The position numbers and the translations under genes were made by a program. A stretch of DNA of 64,000 nucleotides from Bacteroidia bacterium 43-41 (GTDB taxonomy: Bacteria > Bacteroidota > Bacteroidia > Bacteroidales > Dysgonomonadaceae), in contig MKTD01000011.1 of the NCBI GenBank assembly GCA_001898165.1, positions 62,001-126,000 of the forward strand, read 5' to 3'. Below the pieces are notes generated by a model. It did not search any database, was not told the DNA's origin, and saw only the letters and a program-made list of their open reading frames with translations. Positions 18,572 through 28,689 of the stretch are shown here, piece after piece (the stretch's first letter is position 1; each line of letters begins with the position of its first letter).

Positions 18572-21376
18572 TTATTGTAATTGAATTTTAACTCCCATGC
18601 TATAGCTTCTGGTAGCAGGATATCCATATTCAATTTCAGGATCCCGATAACCTTTCATATGGTTCCAAGAAAACAGATTAGTTCCATTAACGAATATTCT
18701 CACATCTTCTAATCCAATGGATTTAATGATTTTAGATGGGAAAGTGTATCCAAGTTCTATACTATGCAATTTTATAAAACTTCCATCCCGTTGCCATAAT
18801 GTTGAATACCTGTAATTATTGTCATTATCCATGGATGTTAATCTCGGATAAGTGGCTGTTCCAGCTGTTTCTGGCGTCCATCTTCCTAGAGCAATTTCAC
18901 TTATCTTTCCTTCGTTTTGAAAGGCATGGAATAGAGGGCCCGTGAAAGATACGGTTCGGTTGGTTACCCCTTGGAAAAAAGCGCTAAAATCTATACCTTT
19001 ACATTGGAACCCGATATTTAAATTTCCGCTAAGCGTAGGTATCGAAGTATGACCAATAGGATACAAATCTCTTTCATCAATAATATTGTCCTTGTTCTGG
19101 TCAACATATTTTACATCACCCGGCTTAACATCTGTCCATCTTTGCTGAGGACTGTTTTTAATGTCGTTTTCATCTTTGAAAAAACCGCAAGCTACCAGTC
19201 CAAATGGCTGATTAATAGGATGTCCGTCTCTATATAAATAATCATGTAGCTGAAGATTCTCTGAACTAAAAACAAGTTTGTTTTGGTGATACCATAAGTT
19301 ACTTTCGACAAAAAAATTAAAATCTCTCAATAATTTTTCCGAGTAGCGTATTTTTGCCTCAAAGCCTCTGTTATTTGTTTTTCCGTCGTTAATATATGGT
19401 TTTGAAAATCCCATAAAATCTGGCAATGTCCTATTGGGAATGACAAGAATATCATACCTGTCTCGGTTGAAAACTTCTAACGCTACATTCCAATTATTGT
19501 ATATAGTAGCTTCGAAGCCGATATTTAAAGTCTTTTCCTTCTCCCATGTAACTGACTTATTTGCAGGAGATCCCTGAACTATTCCGGATACAGTTGAGTT
19601 TCCGGTACCAAAATAATAATTAGAAGTATATGGATAGTATTGTTGAAACATGAAACGAGTACCTCCAATTTTTTCATTTCCAACCATTCCGTATGATCCT
19701 TTAAATTTCAAGAAAGTTAAAATATTATTATCTTTTAGAAAAGGCTCATTCGAGGCTATCCAACCAAAAGAAACGGCAGGGAAAAGACCGTATCGTTTAT
19801 CCTTTGGGAAATTCTCGGACCCCATGTAACTGAAACTAAATTCGCTGATATATGTCTGTCGGTTAGCATAGGTTGCCCGTCCGCTAAGATTAAGATGCCT
19901 ATAAGGGAACTCGTCACCGCCATAAACCTCTTCATCTGCATTTGCCAGCAATATTCCACTTACATCATGGACCCCGAAATTACGATCGTAATTCAACCAA
20001 ACCTGGAAAGCATCATTCCTATACTGTGAAGAACTGCCTTCAGCTCCTGTTAAAGATGTCTCCACACCGAATGGTATATAAGTTATCTCTCCGTTATTTT
20101 TTGTGATGGCAAAACTTTTATAAGTTCTTGATTTGCTTGAATAGCTTCTAAACCAGTTATTCATTGAAGCTAGCCCTGTGATACTTAAACCCCGCGTAAT
20201 CATATCAAGCCGATAGTTAAGGGAGAATCCGGCTTGAAGAGTTCTTGAATTCGAGGTGAAAAACCCTACCTCCATCATGTTTCCCAGCGGATTTGAATAT
20301 AACTCATTGCGTCCCCACGTTCCATTTGGATTATAGACCGGAAATGCATTAGGTGGAATTTGCGACAAGAGCGAGAATACACTACCTGTATTATTATCAA
20401 CCGGATTTTCTTTGTCTTCGATACTTCCCCCCAATGAAACTTTGGCAGTGAACCCCTGTCCTAAATTGATATCTACATTTGATCGGAAATTGGTCCGTGC
20501 ATAATTTGAATTAACACTGAATTCAGACATATCGCCGGTCTTTTTGTACAGAAGCTCATTTCTCAGATGATTTAATGATACAAAATACCGAACTCCTGAA
20601 AGTGATCCTGAAAAATTGAGATTATAATTTGATAGTGGAGATGAGTTCCTAAGCACTTCATTATACCAGTCTATATCGGGATGAAAGTATGGATCATCGC
20701 CTTTCTGATACGAATTCAAATCAGTTTCCGTATATAATTCTGCCATTCCACTATTTCTTCTAGCTTCATTGTAAAGCCTGGCGTAATCATATGATCCCAA
20801 GAACTTAGGAAGATTGGTGGGAGTTTGCAAACCATACTGTACACTTAGATTTATAGCCAAAGGACCTTCTTTCCCTCTTTTTGTTGTAATTAATAATACT
20901 CCGTTTGCAGCTCTGCTCCCATACATGGCAGTGGCTGCGGCATCTTTAAGCAACACAACCGATTCAATTTCTTCGGGGATTAGACTATGAAAATTGACAT
21001 CAACAAATCCATCCACGAGAATCAATATATCCGTTTCGCCTACTCCAAAAGTATTTATCCCCCGGCTAACTAGATTGAAAGTTTCGTAACCGGGTTCATT
21101 ATTACCGGGAATTATCGTTAACCCGGATAACCTTCCCGGTAAAGTGCCTGCAAAATTAGTCACAAAGGATGATCTGAGGTCGCTGCCTGAAATCTTTGAA
21201 GTTGCTCCTGTTACCATCCAGTCAGGTTGTGCTCCGTAGGCAATATTTTCTTTTCCCTGCTTATATTTTATAGTGTCCCCTGTTTGTGTAAATGCAGGTT
21301 CCATTGATAATGCAGTAAGAAAGATGACTGATATTGAAAATATGTTCAGTCTTTGAATAATATATTTTAAATTCAT
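18572..21376 (-). CDS. SusC/RagA-family TonB-dependent outer-membrane transporter (SusC2, lacks N-terminal extension domains)
   Basis: A 934-residue protein with a signal peptide (about 1-30). It moves directly into the plug: GATSKISGSDLRSSF, then PGRLSGL, ILVDGF and ESVVLLKDAAATAMYGSRAANGVLLITTKRGK, the SusC/RagA signature. The remainder is a 22-strand barrel ending in an aromatic-rich strand (MGVKIQLQ). It lacks both the STN signalling domain and the carboxypeptidase-regulatory-like domain present in SusC1, and the usual TonB-box (VVVGYG) is reduced to ENIAYGAQ. It is paired with SusD2 and would import oligosaccharides without signalling to FecR. Confidence 0.93.
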   Translation of the reverse strand: MNLKYIIQRLNIFSISVIFLTALSMEPAFTQTGDTIKYKQGKENIAYGAQPDWMVTGATSKISGSDLRSSFVTNFAGTLPGRLSGLTIIPGNNEPGYETFNLVSRGINTFGVGETDILILVDGFVDVNFHSLIPEEIESVVLLKDAAATAMYGSRAANGVLLITTKRGKEGPLAINLSVQYGLQTPTNLPKFLGSYDYARLYNEARRNSGMAELYTETDLNSYQKGDDPYFHPDIDWYNEVLRNSSPLSNYNLNFSGSLSGVRYFVSLNHLRNELLYKKTGDMSEFSVNSNYARTNFRSNVDINLGQGFTAKVSLGGSIEDKENPVDNNTGSVFSLLSQIPPNAFPVYNPNGTWGRNELYSNPLGNMMEVGFFTSNSRTLQAGFSLNYRLDMITRGLSITGLASMNNWFRSYSSKSRTYKSFAITKNNGEITYIPFGVETSLTGAEGSSSQYRNDAFQVWLNYDRNFGVHDVSGILLANADEEVYGGDEFPYRHLNLSGRATYANRQTYISEFSFSYMGSENFPKDKRYGLFPAVSFGWIASNEPFLKDNNILTFLKFKGSYGMVGNEKIGGTRFMFQQYYPYTSNYYFGTGNSTVSGIVQGSPANKSVTWEKEKTLNIGFEATIYNNWNVALEVFNRDRYDILVIPNRTLPDFMGFSKPYINDGKTNNRGFEAKIRYSEKLLRDFNFFVESNLWYHQNKLVFSSENLQLHDYLYRDGHPINQPFGLVACGFFKDENDIKNSPQQRWTDVKPGDVKYVDQNKDNIIDERDLYPIGHTSIPTLSGNLNIGFQCKGIDFSAFFQGVTNRTVSFTGPLFHAFQNEGKISEIALGRWTPETAGTATYPRLTSMDNDNNYRYSTLWQRDGSFIKLHSIELGYTFPSKIIKSIGLEDVRIFVNGTNLFSWNHMKGYRDPEIEYGYPATRSYSMGVKIQLQ

Positions 21377-21445
21377 ATGCTATTTAAATTAAGATTACAA
21401 TAAGTTCTTTTAGACTTATTATTTTATTTATTAAAAATAATTCTC

Positions 21446-23167
21446 TCAATCCCATCCTGGATTTTGAACGAGGTAATCTTTTTTCAGGACCTCATCGCGA
21501 AGTAAAGGCAACAGGTATTGTCTGCGTGGAAATACTCTGGTCCCTATATTATAAACTTCATACCTAAAATTAGGCGGAGCAGGATTTCTATATGCTTTGA
21601 ATCCTTTGAAATCCTTGTTGAGAACTTCTTCAGCGATAAGCCATCTATTAAGATCCCATTGACGATGGAATTCCCCGAATAGTTCAATGGCCCGCTCGTT
21701 TCTTACGCGTTTTCTGAACTCTTCCTGTGTGAGGGAGGGAGGTAAATCTGGCTGTCCCGATCGTGCCCGAATTATGTTGATAGCGTCATATGCCTCTTTT
21801 ACGGGTCCCTTGGCTTCATTCAATGCTTCCGCGTAATTGAGATACGCTTCTGCAAGCCTGAAAATAACATCATTGGGGGCATAACTGCCACTACTCTTTC
21901 TCATGGCACGAGGACAAAATTTTGTGATCCATGTTCCCCCAAAACAACCGGTATTTTGGTCGCCTCCGACAAAAGAATTCACCATAGGAATATCAACATT
22001 CCAATAAGACCCTACGGGTGCAGTGGACTGATGAAATCGCCTGTCAAGCTCTGAAAGTTTTTCAGTTAAATCGTTACCTCCGACAGGATCCCAGTTTTGT
22101 TTTGTTCCGTCCTGTTTTTCATATAACTGTAAAAAATTATAAGTCATGCTGGAGCCGTGTGCATGGGACCAAATGATAAAACCAATCCATGGCCAGTTCC
22201 AGGCCGAACCCTGTCCATATATGCGGGATGCTAATATTATTTCAGCATTGCCATCATTCTCATGCATATATCTGTAGTTCTCATCTACTCCCTTATCCGT
22301 GATCAAATGATATCCGTTCGACTGTGCCCAGTCAATACATGCCTTAGCTGCATCAGCCGCAACTTGCCATCTGTTTACATCATAATTTCCTAAACAGATA
22401 AAACTATTATGTTCTTTATTATCCATATCCATATAAGGTGTCCCTGTATTGAATAGTGGACTGGCAGTATATAGTAATGTTCTGGCTTTTAACATTAATG
22501 CCGCTCCTTTCGAAGCGCGTCCGTACATGTCTACCGGTTGCTTATCAGGTAACAAAGAAGCTGCCGCATCACAGTCCTCCACGATAAAATTGACTACTTC
22601 CTGTAATGTGTTTCTTCCTGTAAAAAAATTATCACTTAATTCAAATGGTTTATCAACAATAGGAACAGCGCCATAACGCTTAAACATTTCGAAGTAGCGT
22701 AATGCACGTATAAATCTTGCTTGCCCTTTTGCCTCATCAATCTGTTGTTTGGTCATTCCTGGAACATCATCAATATGCTGAAGAAGAATATTGACATGAC
22801 GGATTCCTACCCAGCGGGAATAGAAGGCTCTATCAATAGGAAGCATGCTGGCTGCAGTCAGTGCGCCCGAATTATAGGTGTTAGAGAAAGTCCAGGTCTG
22901 TCCCGATTGGCCTTCATCGGTGTAAGCTGTGTTATATTCCCACTGCATTGCTCCTCCGGCTATTGGGAATATGGAGAATCCTCCTGCATCATAATTATAT
23001 AAATGGACAATTGCAGTTTCAACCTGTGTAGGCGAACTAAATATGGTATCAATTGTAACATCTATTCCGGGCGCTTTATCAAGATAATCGCCGAACATGT
23101 CTTCACAAGAGGATAAAACTCCGGATAATATTGCACAACCAATTAATAACAAATATATCCTTTTCAT
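21446..23167 (-). CDS. SusD/RagB-family glycan-binding lipoprotein (SusD1)
   Basis: A 573-residue lipoprotein (lipobox VLSSC, Cys20). SusD landmarks are GQARFIRALRYFEMFKRYGAVPI, ALMLKARTLLY, LAEAYLNYAEALNEA and RNERAIELFGEFHRQWDLNRW. It is coded 11 bp after SusC1, which suggests strict translational coupling. It is predicted to be the lid of the SusC1 channel on the outer leaflet. It is clearly diverged from SusD2, so the two pairs probably bind different parts or lengths of the substrate. Confidence 0.95.
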   Translation of the reverse strand: MKRIYLLLIGCAILSGVLSSCEDMFGDYLDKAPGIDVTIDTIFSSPTQVETAIVHLYNYDAGGFSIFPIAGGAMQWEYNTAYTDEGQSGQTWTFSNTYNSGALTAASMLPIDRAFYSRWVGIRHVNILLQHIDDVPGMTKQQIDEAKGQARFIRALRYFEMFKRYGAVPIVDKPFELSDNFFTGRNTLQEVVNFIVEDCDAAASLLPDKQPVDMYGRASKGAALMLKARTLLYTASPLFNTGTPYMDMDNKEHNSFICLGNYDVNRWQVAADAAKACIDWAQSNGYHLITDKGVDENYRYMHENDGNAEIILASRIYGQGSAWNWPWIGFIIWSHAHGSSMTYNFLQLYEKQDGTKQNWDPVGGNDLTEKLSELDRRFHQSTAPVGSYWNVDIPMVNSFVGGDQNTGCFGGTWITKFCPRAMRKSSGSYAPNDVIFRLAEAYLNYAEALNEAKGPVKEAYDAINIIRARSGQPDLPPSLTQEEFRKRVRNERAIELFGEFHRQWDLNRWLIAEEVLNKDFKGFKAYRNPAPPNFRYEVYNIGTRVFPRRQYLLPLLRDEVLKKDYLVQNPGWD

Positions 23168-23178
23168 TTTCAGTAGTT

Positions 23179-26100
23179 TTAAAATTTAATGTTTAAGCCA
23201 AAATTGATCCTTCGGGTGACGGGATAAGGCCTGTTGTTTTCATCTAAACCGGCGCCTGTTGATTCAGGATCTGTTCCCGGTAACAATGAATCCCATGTAT
23301 ATAGATTATCTCCGTTAATATAAATTCGAACCGAATTCAAACCTGTTTTTTTTAAGATATCTCCGGATATGGTATAGCCGAATTCAATATTTTTTAATCG
23401 TATATATCTGGCATCTACAGTGTTAAATGTTGATGCTTGGTGATTTGCGTTTGCATAAGTTATTCCTAAATTATACCGGGGAAAATTGATAGGCAGGCTT
23501 TGCTGATATCGTTCATACGTCCAACTTTCAATCATGTAATCCGGAGCATTTGTTCCTTCTTCAAATCCTCTAATTTCCCGTCTGTGGTATCTGTGAGTTA
23601 CATTAGAGGCCCCCTGGAATAAAATCGAGAAATCAAAACCTTTAAAATTTCCGCCAAAGGAAGTGCCAAAAATCACTTCTGGAAAATTTGAATAGCCAAT
23701 CGGAATTTGATCGTCACCATCAATGATTCCATCACCGTTTATATCATAATATTTAATATCACCCGGCTGAATTTTATCATTTTGCCATTGATATAATGGG
23801 CGGTTAGCATTGTTTACCTCTTCCCATGAATTATATATTCCATCGTCTCTAAGTCCGAACATTTGCCCGTATGCCTGTCCGGTTCGCTTGAGATAGGGAT
23901 AAAGCCTTGTTATTTCATCCATCTCTATAATTTTATTACGGGCATAGGTGATATTCCCTTTTATCCAATAATTAAACAGGTTAAATTTATCATTATAAGA
24001 GATCTCTCCATCCCATCCCTTATTGTTCATTTTGCCAAAATTATAAGGAGGAAGTTGTGCACCTACAATGAATGGAATAGTATTAAATGTGGTGAGTATA
24101 TTGTCTCTTTTTTCTGTAAAATAATCAATTGTGGTTTTTAGTTTACCTTGAAAAAAAGCGACATCAGCACCAATGTTAGTTTTTTTCGCACGTTCCCACG
24201 TCAAATCAGGATTACCAAGAGCAGCCTCTTTAGAACCTTTATGCCCTTGAAGATCAGCCCCTATTCCAAACCTGTAATCATTATTAACATAGACCCATGA
24301 TGAAGGACGATACAAAAATCTGGCTCCGCCCACTTTATCGTTTCCTACTTCTCCATAAGAAACTCTGAGTTTTAAGAAAGTCAGGTAATCGTTTTTTGGA
24401 AAGAAAGATTCTTCTGAGATTGCCCAACCCAATGAAAATGCTGGAAAAAATCCAAATCGTTTACCTTCTGCAAAATTTTCGGTTCCATTATATCCGAAAT
24501 TAATATCCAACATGTAACGATTTGCATAATTATAGGTTAGCCTGCCCACCAAACCCTGATATCCATTGGGAATCAGATATGCAAGGTTCGGAGAATAGAA
24601 CTTACTTTGATTATAAAGCAACAATCCCGCTACATTATGGAGCCCAAATTTACGATTGTAGTCTAGAGCTGTTTCAAAATAAATCTTTCTGTTTTTGCTC
24701 ATTGATTCGCTAAATCCATATGGTGACGGTTCTGTTATCGGGATATAGTTAATCGTCCCGTCCCCCAATCTTACCGCTTTGTATGATTCTTTGTTTTTTG
24801 AATAATATTGTGCCTGTTGGTAATAATTATTATAAGAGACCAAACCGCGTATTGATAACCCTTTAGTAAGTTTGTCTAACTTATAATTTAATCGGACAGA
24901 ACCGTTTAAATAATTACTGTAGTCTCTTTTATAACCATAACTTATTAAATAGTCTATGGGATTTCCGGGGTCCATTTTTGTATCCAATACTACATACCTC
25001 CCTCCTGTGTCTTCAAGCTTAGGTGCATCCATTGGATTTGATCTCCATACTTGTTCAAATAATCTTGTAACAGGCGTATTGGTCCCCGATCTATCCTCAA
25101 TCTGAGAAGATATATCGGCATTCAATGAGAGTCGATCCGTGATGTTAAAATCGAAGTTGGACCGAATGTTATATCTGTCGAATTTGATCCCAGCATCATA
25201 ATCAGTAATCGTTTTTGTATGCTTTATTAACCCATCCTGTGTGAAATATCCTAAAGAAACAAAATATTTGATCTTTTGGGTACCGCCATTTATATTAAAA
25301 TTATGCCGTTGTTGTCCACTAGTCTTATCAAACATATATGCAAACCAGTCCACATCGGGATAAAAAATGGGGTCTTCGTGAGTCTTGAATTTATTAATAA
25401 CTTCATCAGAAAAATAGGGATTATAGGCGCCGGTAATGTAGCCATCGTATGATTGGGCAAGGTTGTAATGTGTGGCATAATCAGCAGCATTCATACTGTG
25501 CCTTACATCACTGAACTTTTGAACTGCATACTCATATGAATAGCTAACTCGTGGAGCACCAGCTTGTCCCCTTTTGGTAGTAATGATCATGACGCCGTTC
25601 GCCCCTCTAACACCATATACGGCTGTTGCAGAGGCATCTTTCAAGATAGAGACACTTTCAATTTCGTTGGGGTCAATTACGTTGTAATTTACACCTTCAA
25701 TACCATCTACTATGACCAAGGGCTCCTGTGTCCCTGAGAAACTGCTAACGCCTCTGATTCTGAGGGTAGATTGATCTGACCCGGGTTGTCCGCTTCTTTG
25801 AACAGAAAGAAGGCCGGGCAAACGTCCAGCTAAAGCATTGCTTATATTGGAAACAGGGCTTTGTGTCAATTCTTTTGTGGAAATTGTGGAAATTGATCCG
25901 GTTATTGTTACCTTATTTTGTGTCCCATAACCTACTACAACCAGTTCTTCCAGCGCTTTTGTATCTTCTTCCAAAACAATATTGAAAGAGCTTTTTCCCG
26001 ATGCTTTAATATCCTGTGACAGATATCCGATATATGAAATATGTAGTACGGCATTTTGCTCAACTCTTAAAGTGAAGTTTCCATAAATATCAGTAACCGT

Positions 26101-26610
26101 ACCGTTTGTAGTTCCTACTTCCACAATGTTAGCTCCGATTACGGGTTCACCTCGCACATCTACAACTTTTCCGGTAATTTGCTTTTTTGTTTGTTGTTGT
26201 ATATTGATGGAAATTAATGGTTCAATATTTTTGATTGGAGTAATCTCTTTCGATTCAAATACGACAATCTGTTTATCCAAGATTTTGTAGGTAAGTCCGG
26301 TTTTAGAAAGGACAGTATTCAATACTTCTGTCACATTCTCTGATTCGATTTTAACATCTATTCTTTTATCAATAAGTTTTTCGCTATTGTCTGAAAAAAC
26401 AAAGATATAGTCACTGTTTCTCTCAATCTCTCTGCATACTTCCCTTATTGATGAGGACTTTATGTTGAAAGTAAAAGTTTGTGAATAGCTTGATGTCGCT
26501 TGAGAAAACATTATGCTACAAAACAGCAAAAACAGTGTTGTTTTCATGATCTTTAGCACCTGTTTGAAATTATTGGTATTTTTTTTCTTCCCAATAGAAT
26601 TTTTATTCAT
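23179..26610 (-). CDS. SusC/RagA TonB-dependent transporter with STN signalling domain (SusC1)
   Basis: A 1143-residue outer-membrane transporter. After the signal segment (a second Met at residue 22 may be the true start) comes an STN domain (about 47-120), the module that contacts FecR-type anti-sigma factors. A carboxypeptidase-regulatory-like domain follows (about 145-220, ITGKVVDVRGEPVIGANI), then a TonB-box-like LVVVGYGTQ and a plug with IVDGIEG and VSILKDASATAVYGVRGANGVMIITTKRGQ, and a 22-strand barrel ending in FGLNIKF. Together with the FecR and ECF sigma genes directly upstream it forms a trans-envelope switch: glycan binding outside is relayed through STN to FecR and the sigma factor. 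Confidence 0.95.
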   Translation of the reverse strand: MNKNSIGKKKNTNNFKQVLKIMKTTLFLLFCSIMFSQATSSYSQTFTFNIKSSSIREVCREIERNSDYIFVFSDNSEKLIDKRIDVKIESENVTEVLNTVLSKTGLTYKILDKQIVVFESKEITPIKNIEPLISINIQQQTKKQITGKVVDVRGEPVIGANIVEVGTTNGTVTDIYGNFTLRVEQNAVLHISYIGYLSQDIKASGKSSFNIVLEEDTKALEELVVVGYGTQNKVTITGSISTISTKELTQSPVSNISNALAGRLPGLLSVQRSGQPGSDQSTLRIRGVSSFSGTQEPLVIVDGIEGVNYNVIDPNEIESVSILKDASATAVYGVRGANGVMIITTKRGQAGAPRVSYSYEYAVQKFSDVRHSMNAADYATHYNLAQSYDGYITGAYNPYFSDEVINKFKTHEDPIFYPDVDWFAYMFDKTSGQQRHNFNINGGTQKIKYFVSLGYFTQDGLIKHTKTITDYDAGIKFDRYNIRSNFDFNITDRLSLNADISSQIEDRSGTNTPVTRLFEQVWRSNPMDAPKLEDTGGRYVVLDTKMDPGNPIDYLISYGYKRDYSNYLNGSVRLNYKLDKLTKGLSIRGLVSYNNYYQQAQYYSKNKESYKAVRLGDGTINYIPITEPSPYGFSESMSKNRKIYFETALDYNRKFGLHNVAGLLLYNQSKFYSPNLAYLIPNGYQGLVGRLTYNYANRYMLDINFGYNGTENFAEGKRFGFFPAFSLGWAISEESFFPKNDYLTFLKLRVSYGEVGNDKVGGARFLYRPSSWVYVNNDYRFGIGADLQGHKGSKEAALGNPDLTWERAKKTNIGADVAFFQGKLKTTIDYFTEKRDNILTTFNTIPFIVGAQLPPYNFGKMNNKGWDGEISYNDKFNLFNYWIKGNITYARNKIIEMDEITRLYPYLKRTGQAYGQMFGLRDDGIYNSWEEVNNANRPLYQWQNDKIQPGDIKYYDINGDGIIDGDDQIPIGYSNFPEVIFGTSFGGNFKGFDFSILFQGASNVTHRYHRREIRGFEEGTNAPDYMIESWTYERYQQSLPINFPRYNLGITYANANHQASTFNTVDARYIRLKNIEFGYTISGDILKKTGLNSVRIYINGDNLYTWDSLLPGTDPESTGAGLDENNRPYPVTRRINFGLNIKF

Positions 26611-26661
26611 ATCTTTGTACGATTTTAATTATTAATAATTTGGGTAATTAAATTCAATCTG

Positions 26662-26690
26662 GCCGGACGGTATTTGCGGTATCGTCCGGC
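26662..26690. other. Stable hairpin between fecR and susC1
   Basis: Perfect 8-bp GC-rich arms, GCCGGACG (26662-26669) and CGTCCGGC (26683-26690), enclose a 13-nt loop. A T-rich run follows on the plus strand. On the minus strand, where the genes lie, no T-run follows the hairpin, so for the locus mRNA it looks more like an attenuation, processing or stabilising structure than a terminator. Confidence 0.7.
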
Positions 26691-26739
26691 TTTTTGTTTT
26701 TCGTTAACATCATTTATATTTGTTCATAGGCTCCTTCGT

Positions 26740-27927
26740 TTAATTGGGTTCGTGAGTGATAAATATTTGATTGTCGTTTTTTGTGTATTTTGTGGATGAA
26801 AGTAGGCCAACTGTGGTCATTACGTTATCCAGGTTATCAGACAGATAGATTTTTCCGGTACAGGTTCTTTTTTGAAGATTTACATCCTGATCAAAATCGA
26901 ATGAAAGATTATAATATCTGCCAATCTGTTGCAATACCTCGGTCATTGGGGTTTTCTCGAAAGTGAGATAGCCGTTTTTCCAGCTGATGAATTGGTTCAC
27001 ATCTACTTTTTGCGTGTTGAATATTCCGTTGTCGGAATAAACGGCCTGCTCGTTGGGCGATAAAAAAGTTTCCTGTTTATTTGTAGGTCTCAGGCTTACC
27101 CGACCTTCTACCAATACGACCGATTGCATTGAACCGGAGTAATTCGAAATATTAAATTTAGTTCCATATACCTTTACATTGAAATTGCCGGTCTGTACGT
27201 AGAACGGTTTTTCCTTATCATGGGCTACTTCGATATACATTTCTCCCGATGTCAGGTATATTTCTCGTTTCTTACCGCTGAATTGTGCCGGAAACTCCAA
27301 TACCGAACCGGAATTGAGCCACACTTTGCTTCCGTCGGAAAGAGTGAGTGTGGAGCGTTTTCCGTAGGGGACGATGAGGGTATTCTGCTTGCTTTTAGTC
27401 AGTTCGACCGCTTTCCCTTCGCTTCCGCCTTGGGTGATTTTTGCTTTTCCACTTTTATCGAACTTTACTTGTACGTCGTTTTGGAACGACAACGATTCTT
27501 CGTCCGTAATCAGTTGAATATCCTCATTATTCAATAGATTCCCAACTATAAGTTCCTGTTCCGGTGAAGGTTGAATCTCTTTTTCCTGAGAAAGGAAAAG
27601 GTTTAATCCAATAATAAGCAGGATAATTGCAGCGCATGAAGCAACGGAGAGTTGGATAATCCGGCGGATCTTTGTTCTTTTTGCCGACCGTTCAATGGTA
27701 GATTGAATTTTATTAAGCAAACGCGACCGTTCAGTTTCGCCTAACGTGCTTTTGTTCAATCCGGTTGTTTTCAGATAATCAATGGCTTGCTGAAGTTCTT
27801 CATTCAAACCCGGATTTGTTTCAATAAAATCTTTCCAATGGGCATCCAATATTTCATCGGGAGCCAATTGCCATTGGATAAATTGCTTGTCTTTTAAAAA
27901 ATCGGTATATCGTGTATAATTCGGCAT
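26740..27927 (-). CDS. FecR-family anti-sigma factor
   Basis: A 395-residue inner-membrane protein. Residues 1-85 are the cytoplasmic sigma-binding part, about 90-112 are the single membrane span (LSVASCAAIILLIIGL), and the periplasmic part contains the FecR domain (RSTLTLSDGSKVWLNSGS... then EIYLTSGEMYIEVAHDKEKPF) and a C-terminal DUF4974-like domain (LTFEKTPMTEVLQQIGRYYNLSF). It is coded 87 bp after the ECF sigma gene and 129 bp before susC1. It should hold the sigma factor inactive until SusC1 signals that substrate is present. Confidence 0.95.
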   Translation of the reverse strand: MPNYTRYTDFLKDKQFIQWQLAPDEILDAHWKDFIETNPGLNEELQQAIDYLKTTGLNKSTLGETERSRLLNKIQSTIERSAKRTKIRRIIQLSVASCAAIILLIIGLNLFLSQEKEIQPSPEQELIVGNLLNNEDIQLITDEESLSFQNDVQVKFDKSGKAKITQGGSEGKAVELTKSKQNTLIVPYGKRSTLTLSDGSKVWLNSGSVLEFPAQFSGKKREIYLTSGEMYIEVAHDKEKPFYVQTGNFNVKVYGTKFNISNYSGSMQSVVLVEGRVSLRPTNKQETFLSPNEQAVYSDNGIFNTQKVDVNQFISWKNGYLTFEKTPMTEVLQQIGRYYNLSFDFDQDVNLQKRTCTGKIYLSDNLDNVMTTVGLLSSTKYTKNDNQIFITHEPN

Positions 27928-28014
27928 TGTAGAATCGCGTTTAATAAATAGACGATAAAAAGAAAAATTTATCCCCCGATTTCTGTAAAATCTTATAATT
28001 TTAACATTTTGAGG

Positions 28015-28596
28015 TTAAGAAAGGAGAAACAGGAAAATGAGTGCGCCGTATTTTTCGCGTAGGTTCTGCATGGCTTTCGAGAGGAGTTTCCGGCATCCGT
28101 GAATGCTTATGTTCAGTAAATCAGAAATTTGCGTATAATCGTATTCCTGGACATAACGCAAATAAACAACTTCGCGTTGACGTTCGGTAAGGCTGTCAAG
28201 CATTTCCGATAGCTGATTTTTTATCTGTAGCTGTTCTTCTTTGTCGATCAGCTTATCTTCGATGGTGACCTGGATATTGAAAGGTGCTTCCTGCATGTCG
28301 ATTGCAGATAACCCAATGTGTTCTTTTTGGGTTTTGTAAATATCATACAGCCTGTTCTTCAGCGATTTAAAAAGATAGAATTTTACGTTTGAAACATTCT
28401 GAAGCAGCTGTTCATCGGCCGCGAATTTACAAAAAACATCGTGAATGGCATCCATAATAATCCCTTTCTCAAAACCGAGATAGAGGGCATACGTGTACAA
28501 ATCGTCCACGTAGAAAGTATAAATGGACGCGATGTCTTTAGCTGTTTTCACTTGTTTGTAAAATTTTCTTAATAATTGGGAGTACAAATTAAGCAA
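28015..28596 (-). CDS. ECF RNA polymerase sigma factor (Bacteroidetes FecI/RpoE type)
   Basis: Up to 193 residues with region 2 (about 24-90, including DAIHDVFCKFA and LFKSLKNRLYDIYK) and region 4 (about 130-185, LTERQREVVYLRYVQEYDYTQISDLLNIS, a helix-turn-helix). There is no ATG near the N-terminus. The longest frame opens with TTG at 28596; a GTG at 28551 would give a 178-residue protein closer to the usual length. It is the first gene of the glycan locus and is predicted to drive it once released by FecR. It is divergent from the dehydrogenase gene at 28690. Confidence 0.93.
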   Translation of the reverse strand: MLNLYSQLLRKFYKQVKTAKDIASIYTFYVDDLYTYALYLGFEKGIIMDAIHDVFCKFAADEQLLQNVSNVKFYLFKSLKNRLYDIYKTQKEHIGLSAIDMQEAPFNIQVTIEDKLIDKEEQLQIKNQLSEMLDSLTERQREVVYLRYVQEYDYTQISDLLNISIHGCRKLLSKAMQNLREKYGALIFLFLLS

Positions 28597-28653
28597 AAAT
28601 GTTTGAATAAAGAAAAACTGTTTTTATTTTATGTTTATACCGGAAGGGTTGCT

Positions 28654-28684
28654 TTTGAAGTTTAATCAAAAGAACGTATCTTTG
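28654..28684 (+). promoter_or_regulatory. Bacteroidetes-type promoter abutting the aspartate-dehydrogenase-like gene
   Basis: -33 TTTG at 28654-28657 and -7 TATCTTTG at 28677-28684, 19-bp spacer. The ATG at 28690 begins only 6 bp beyond the -7 box, so the transcript is probably leaderless or nearly so. Confidence 0.7.
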
Positions 28685-28689
28685 CCTGC

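Noticed and set aside
26683-26700. Rho-independent terminator ending the sigma-fecR transcript
   Set aside because: The T-run follows the hairpin only on the plus strand; the genes lie on the minus strand.
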